From positions 44,699 to 108,698 of the forward strand of contig JAOTYL010000015.1 in the NCBI GenBank assembly GCA_029861865.1: DNA of 64,000 nucleotides. Direction: 5' to 3'. Position 1 is the first letter of the stretch; each line of letters begins with the position of its first letter. Origin of the DNA: Myxococcales bacterium. Lineage in GTDB: Bacteria > Myxococcota_A > Polyangia > Polyangiales > Houyiibacteriaceae. Positions 59,888 to 64,000 of this stretch are shown one piece after another. The notes beneath the pieces are model-generated. The model saw nothing but the letters and a program-made list of their open reading frames with translations, did no database searches and was not told the origin of the DNA. A program made the translations under genes and the position numbers.

Positions 59888-60385
59888 TTACATGCCCGAG
59901 AGGACGTAGTACCGGTCCTCGACGTCGTCGTAGGTGAGCACCATTCGGTTTTCGCCAATGCGACGGGACCAGCGCTCATCCTCTTCATCATAGGCGATCC
60001 GAAAGCTCGCACTGTAGCGATAATCCACCATAATTCGTTCCATCTCGGCTCCGACAGTGCGGTACTTGATCTCATAACGGACATCGGTCACCCGCTCACG
60101 CCAAGTGGCGAGCTTGATGCGGAGCGCCCGATAGTCGATGTCGTCATCACCCGTAGGGGTGCCATTGTCGTCCAAGTATTGGGGATGGGCCATGGCCAGC
60201 AGAGCGCCGACATCCCGCTCCTCGACCGCCCGGCGATAGTTCTCCATGAAGGTGATGATCGACCGGTTCGCGGGGGTGTCCTCGACGGTGGTGTTGGGGA
60301 TGTTCTTCTTACAGCCCGTCGCCGTCGACGAGACGATCGCGGCGCAAAACACCGCAAAAGCTAAGCCACTCCGCATAGAGCTCAT
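59888..60385 (-). CDS. NTF2-like lipoprotein
   Basis: The 165-residue precursor starts at ATG 60385 (or 60376) with lipobox STATGC. The mature part resembles an NTF2-like fold (FMENYRRAVEERDVGALLAM, then VRYEIKYRTVGAEMERIMV). It is downstream of the NtrC gene on the same strand with a 52-base gap. Function unknown. Confidence 0.65.
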   Translation of the reverse strand: MSSMRSGLAFAVFCAAIVSSTATGCKKNIPNTTVEDTPANRSIITFMENYRRAVEERDVGALLAMAHPQYLDDNGTPTGDDDIDYRALRIKLATWRERVTDVRYEIKYRTVGAEMERIMVDYRYSASFRIAYDEEDERWSRRIGENRMVLTYDDVEDRYYVLSGM

Positions 60386-60437
60386 CACGAAACCAACGCT
60401 CCTTCTAACCTCGTCATTCCCGATTATCCAGCAGCCG

Positions 60438-61796
<1,359 letters not shown>

Positions 61797-62033
61797 GACA
61801 GAACCCCTATACTTTCTGCATAGCAAACCTGGAACTCTGAAATAAGTAGCATGAACCGGCCCCAGGGGGTCGAACGTGGAAAGGTTTGACGCCGGGAAGA
61901 GATGTGATCTCATGTGGTTAAGCCTACCTCATTCGTACGGACGCCGATGTGAAGCCTGCTGTAAAGATCCCGCTCGATTGGCTTTGTGCGGCCCAAGTGG
62001 CTATGATCACGCTGTCGGGTACGGGGAGGAGAC

Positions 62034-63905
62034 ATGAAGGTTCGCTTTGCTTTTTTGCTCGTGATGGTGGGGTTCATCGCGACTGTTGGGAGTTGCTCCA
62101 ACAGACCACTCAATCCCCTGAACCCGTGCACGATTAACGGCGTCGTCCAGAACGTGCCGGTCAATCCGCAGAGGGCGCTCGACGTTCTATTCATCATCGA
62201 CGATTCGCCCTCGATGCTGGAAGAGCAGAGCAAGCTCGCTCTGCAGGTCCCGCGCCTCGTGAACCTTTTGCTCACCGGAGGTATCGACGTCAACATGTCG
62301 ACGCCCGTGGGCGAGTTCCCTGCGGTCGAGAGCCTCCACGTCGGCATCGTTACGCCAGACCTCGGCCACTCGACCGAGCCTCCACACGGCTTCACGCCGG
62401 GGGTCCACTTCACGCCGACGAGCCTCTGCGAGCGCAATAACGGAAACGGCAAAGCTGGCTTCATGCAAGTCGCCGGTTTGATCGATGACGACGACAACCC
62501 CAGCACACCGCGCGTGATGTGCGACGCACAGACTCCGCCGGCCGATACTTTTTACCTCGACAGACCGACTGGCGCGAGCATGAGCTTCGACGTCCAATTC
62601 GTCGATGACGTCGAATGCGTCACCGGCCAGCCCGCAGACTTCATATCGGTAGGCGGCGGTTGCGGTTTCGAACAACAGCTCGAGGCTATCCTCGCCCAGG
62701 ATCGCAACGGCGCCAACGCAGGATTCAGCCGCCAGGACGCATTGCTCGCCGTGATCCTGATCACCGATGAGGACGACTGCTCGACCACCGATCCGCGCAT
62801 CTTCGACACCGTTCCGAACCCGGGCAACGAGTTCCAGGGGCCGTTTACCACCAACGACGAGGTCCAATTCAATCTGCGTTGTTATGAGCACGGAACAAAA
62901 GAGGGACGGCCCTCAGACCCGCTGCAGTCGATTGAGCGATACGTCCAGGGCATCGCGGCGCTCAAGGACGACCCGAGCCAGGTCGTGTTCGCCGCGATCA
63001 CCGGCATTCCCGAGGATCCGGACCTAGACGGGCCCTTCCCGACGGACGTGGACCGTTACGATGCGATTCTCGCGCATCCAGGCATGGAAGAGATTCCAGA
63101 CCCGGCCTCCGCCGATACCCAGACCCAACAGCTCCGGCCGGCATGCGGCGCTGGATCGGCGGACGGTGCAGCCGCCCCGGGCCGACGCGTCGTCGAGGTG
63201 GCCAAGGGTCTCGCTGAAGCCAACAACGGCGTCGGTACGGTCGTCGAATCGATTTGCGCTTCGGACTACGCGCCGGCGCTCAACGCGATCGTCGAACGGA
63301 TCGCAGACGCACTTCGCCGGCTCTGTCTGCCACGGCCACTGAATCGCAACTCCGAGGACTTGGTCGGCTGCGAAGTTCGCGAGGTTCAGCCCGAGGGCGC
63401 CACCTGTGCAGATGCTGCCGGGCGTGAGCCCGAAGCTGTCGCGAACGAGGATGGCCGTGAGGTCTGCCGAGTCATCCAACTGCCGAGCAATCCGGCAACC
63501 GGTGTTCCCGCAGGGCTCGGTTGGTTCTACGACGACTTCACGCAGGACACGATGGACGCTTGCTTCTTCAACGACGATAAGCAACGCGTGCGCTTCACCG
63601 AGGACGCAGAGCCCGAGTCGGGCACTCGGATTCGCTTCGAGTGTCTCCAAACCGCGCCGCCACAAGACGTCGACGTTGGGTGGCCGTGCGCCATTGACGC
63701 AGACTGCGAGCGCTCCGCGGAATCGCTAGACGAACAGTACGATCGAGACAACCTCTCGCTCGTCTGCGACGAGCTGGACACCAACACATGCCAGCTCTTC
63801 TGCACAGGCAACGCGGAGTGCCCCGGCGGCTTCAGCTGCTTCGACGCCGATGGTGACGGCCCCGCCGAAAGCTACTGCGTCAACCCGACCTGCACACTTA
63901 ACTAG
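62034..63905 (+). CDS. VWA-domain lipoprotein
   Basis: The 623-residue precursor has lipobox VGSC and a VWA-like domain with a MIDAS motif (LFIIDDSPSM, D.S.S) at about residues 50-290, and ILITDEDDCSTTDPRIFD. The C-terminal part is Cys-rich (CAIDADCERSAESLDEQYD and NAECPGGFSCFDADGDGPAE) with calcium-like loops. It probably mediates surface adhesion or complex formation. Confidence 0.8.
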   Translation: MKVRFAFLLVMVGFIATVGSCSNRPLNPLNPCTINGVVQNVPVNPQRALDVLFIIDDSPSMLEEQSKLALQVPRLVNLLLTGGIDVNMSTPVGEFPAVESLHVGIVTPDLGHSTEPPHGFTPGVHFTPTSLCERNNGNGKAGFMQVAGLIDDDDNPSTPRVMCDAQTPPADTFYLDRPTGASMSFDVQFVDDVECVTGQPADFISVGGGCGFEQQLEAILAQDRNGANAGFSRQDALLAVILITDEDDCSTTDPRIFDTVPNPGNEFQGPFTTNDEVQFNLRCYEHGTKEGRPSDPLQSIERYVQGIAALKDDPSQVVFAAITGIPEDPDLDGPFPTDVDRYDAILAHPGMEEIPDPASADTQTQQLRPACGAGSADGAAAPGRRVVEVAKGLAEANNGVGTVVESICASDYAPALNAIVERIADALRRLCLPRPLNRNSEDLVGCEVREVQPEGATCADAAGREPEAVANEDGREVCRVIQLPSNPATGVPAGLGWFYDDFTQDTMDACFFNDDKQRVRFTEDAEPESGTRIRFECLQTAPPQDVDVGWPCAIDADCERSAESLDEQYDRDNLSLVCDELDTNTCQLFCTGNAECPGGFSCFDADGDGPAESYCVNPTCTLN

Positions 63906-63923
63906 CTCAGGAAGTCCCAGACA

Positions 63924-64000
63924 CTGGCACTGACGCTGGCACTGACGCTGGCACTGACGCTGGCACTGACGCTGGCACTGACGCTGGCACTGACGCTGGC
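63924..64000. repeat. Tandem repeat of the 12-base unit CTGGCACTGACG, running off the window
   Basis: At least six exact copies follow the VWA gene. Because 12 is a multiple of 3, some frames stay open (for example LALT or GTDA on the plus strand and SVSA on the minus strand). The gene, if any, lies beyond the window. Confidence 0.85.

Noticed and set aside
63924..64000. Tandem repeat considered as a CRISPR array
   Set aside because: Repeats are directly abutting 12-base units without spacers and no cas gene is nearby.

Overview
The window is GC-rich, gene-dense bacterial DNA and most likely comes from a member of the Myxococcota (a former deltaproteobacterium). The signs are a PknB-type kinase with a transmembrane segment, many large Cys-rich lipoproteins, Kazal/Kunitz lipoproteins, a MYXO-CTERM-like tail, an MJ0042/GYF_2 protein with a TonB-like C-terminal region, an NtrC-type regulator and a sterol reductase of the ERG4/ERG24 type. 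No rRNA, tRNA, CRISPR array or complete transposon was seen. The species cannot be named from the sequence alone.

Layout. 1-3.7 kb: a lipoprotein hydrolase cut by the window edge, a membrane rhodanese and a receptor-like Ser/Thr kinase. 3.9-9.8 kb: a two-gene oxidase locus. The first protein fuses a copper-radical (galactose-oxidase-like) domain, with every expected Cys-Tyr/Tyr/His/His ligand, to PA14, PKD, a beta-propeller and a diheme c-type peroxidase-like module. The second is a YtkA-MauG-like diheme lipoprotein. 10-15.4 kb: a TetR/SRPBCC operon with its operator, thioredoxin, a Kazal lipoprotein and an SDR. 15.5-25.9 kb: an accessory zone with two HigBA-like modules, two VapBC modules and a DUF4160-like/DUF2442 pair. 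It also holds a DUF3800 gene, fragments of hsdR and an XRE gene, and five of the six copies of a GC palindrome; the sixth lies at 12.46 kb inside a GNAT remnant.

25.9-40 kb: a MarR-SDR regulon marked by two identical operators, an L,D-transpeptidase, DUF429 and poly-gamma-glutamate-hydrolase-like genes, a nitrilase-fold/BNR lipoprotein that lacks the catalytic Cys, a glyoxalase-fold protein, an alpha/beta hydrolase and an AraC regulator. 40.4-52.4 kb: a Kazal-Kunitz lipoprotein, a Ski2-like DUF3516 helicase, an alpha/beta hydrolase divergent from the sterol reductase, RmuC, a TerB-like protein and a parallel beta-helix lipoprotein. 52.5-64 kb: BipA/TypA preceded by a hairpin, an SMR protein, ribosomal protein L33 (short and easily missed), two envelope proteins, hypoxanthine phosphoribosyltransferase, the GYF_2/TonB-like protein, an NtrC-type regulator, a VWA lipoprotein and a 12-bp tandem repeat that runs off the window.

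Most genes form short operons or stand alone. The cell-surface theme is strong: about a dozen lipoproteins, several enzymatic or protease-inhibitor-like.
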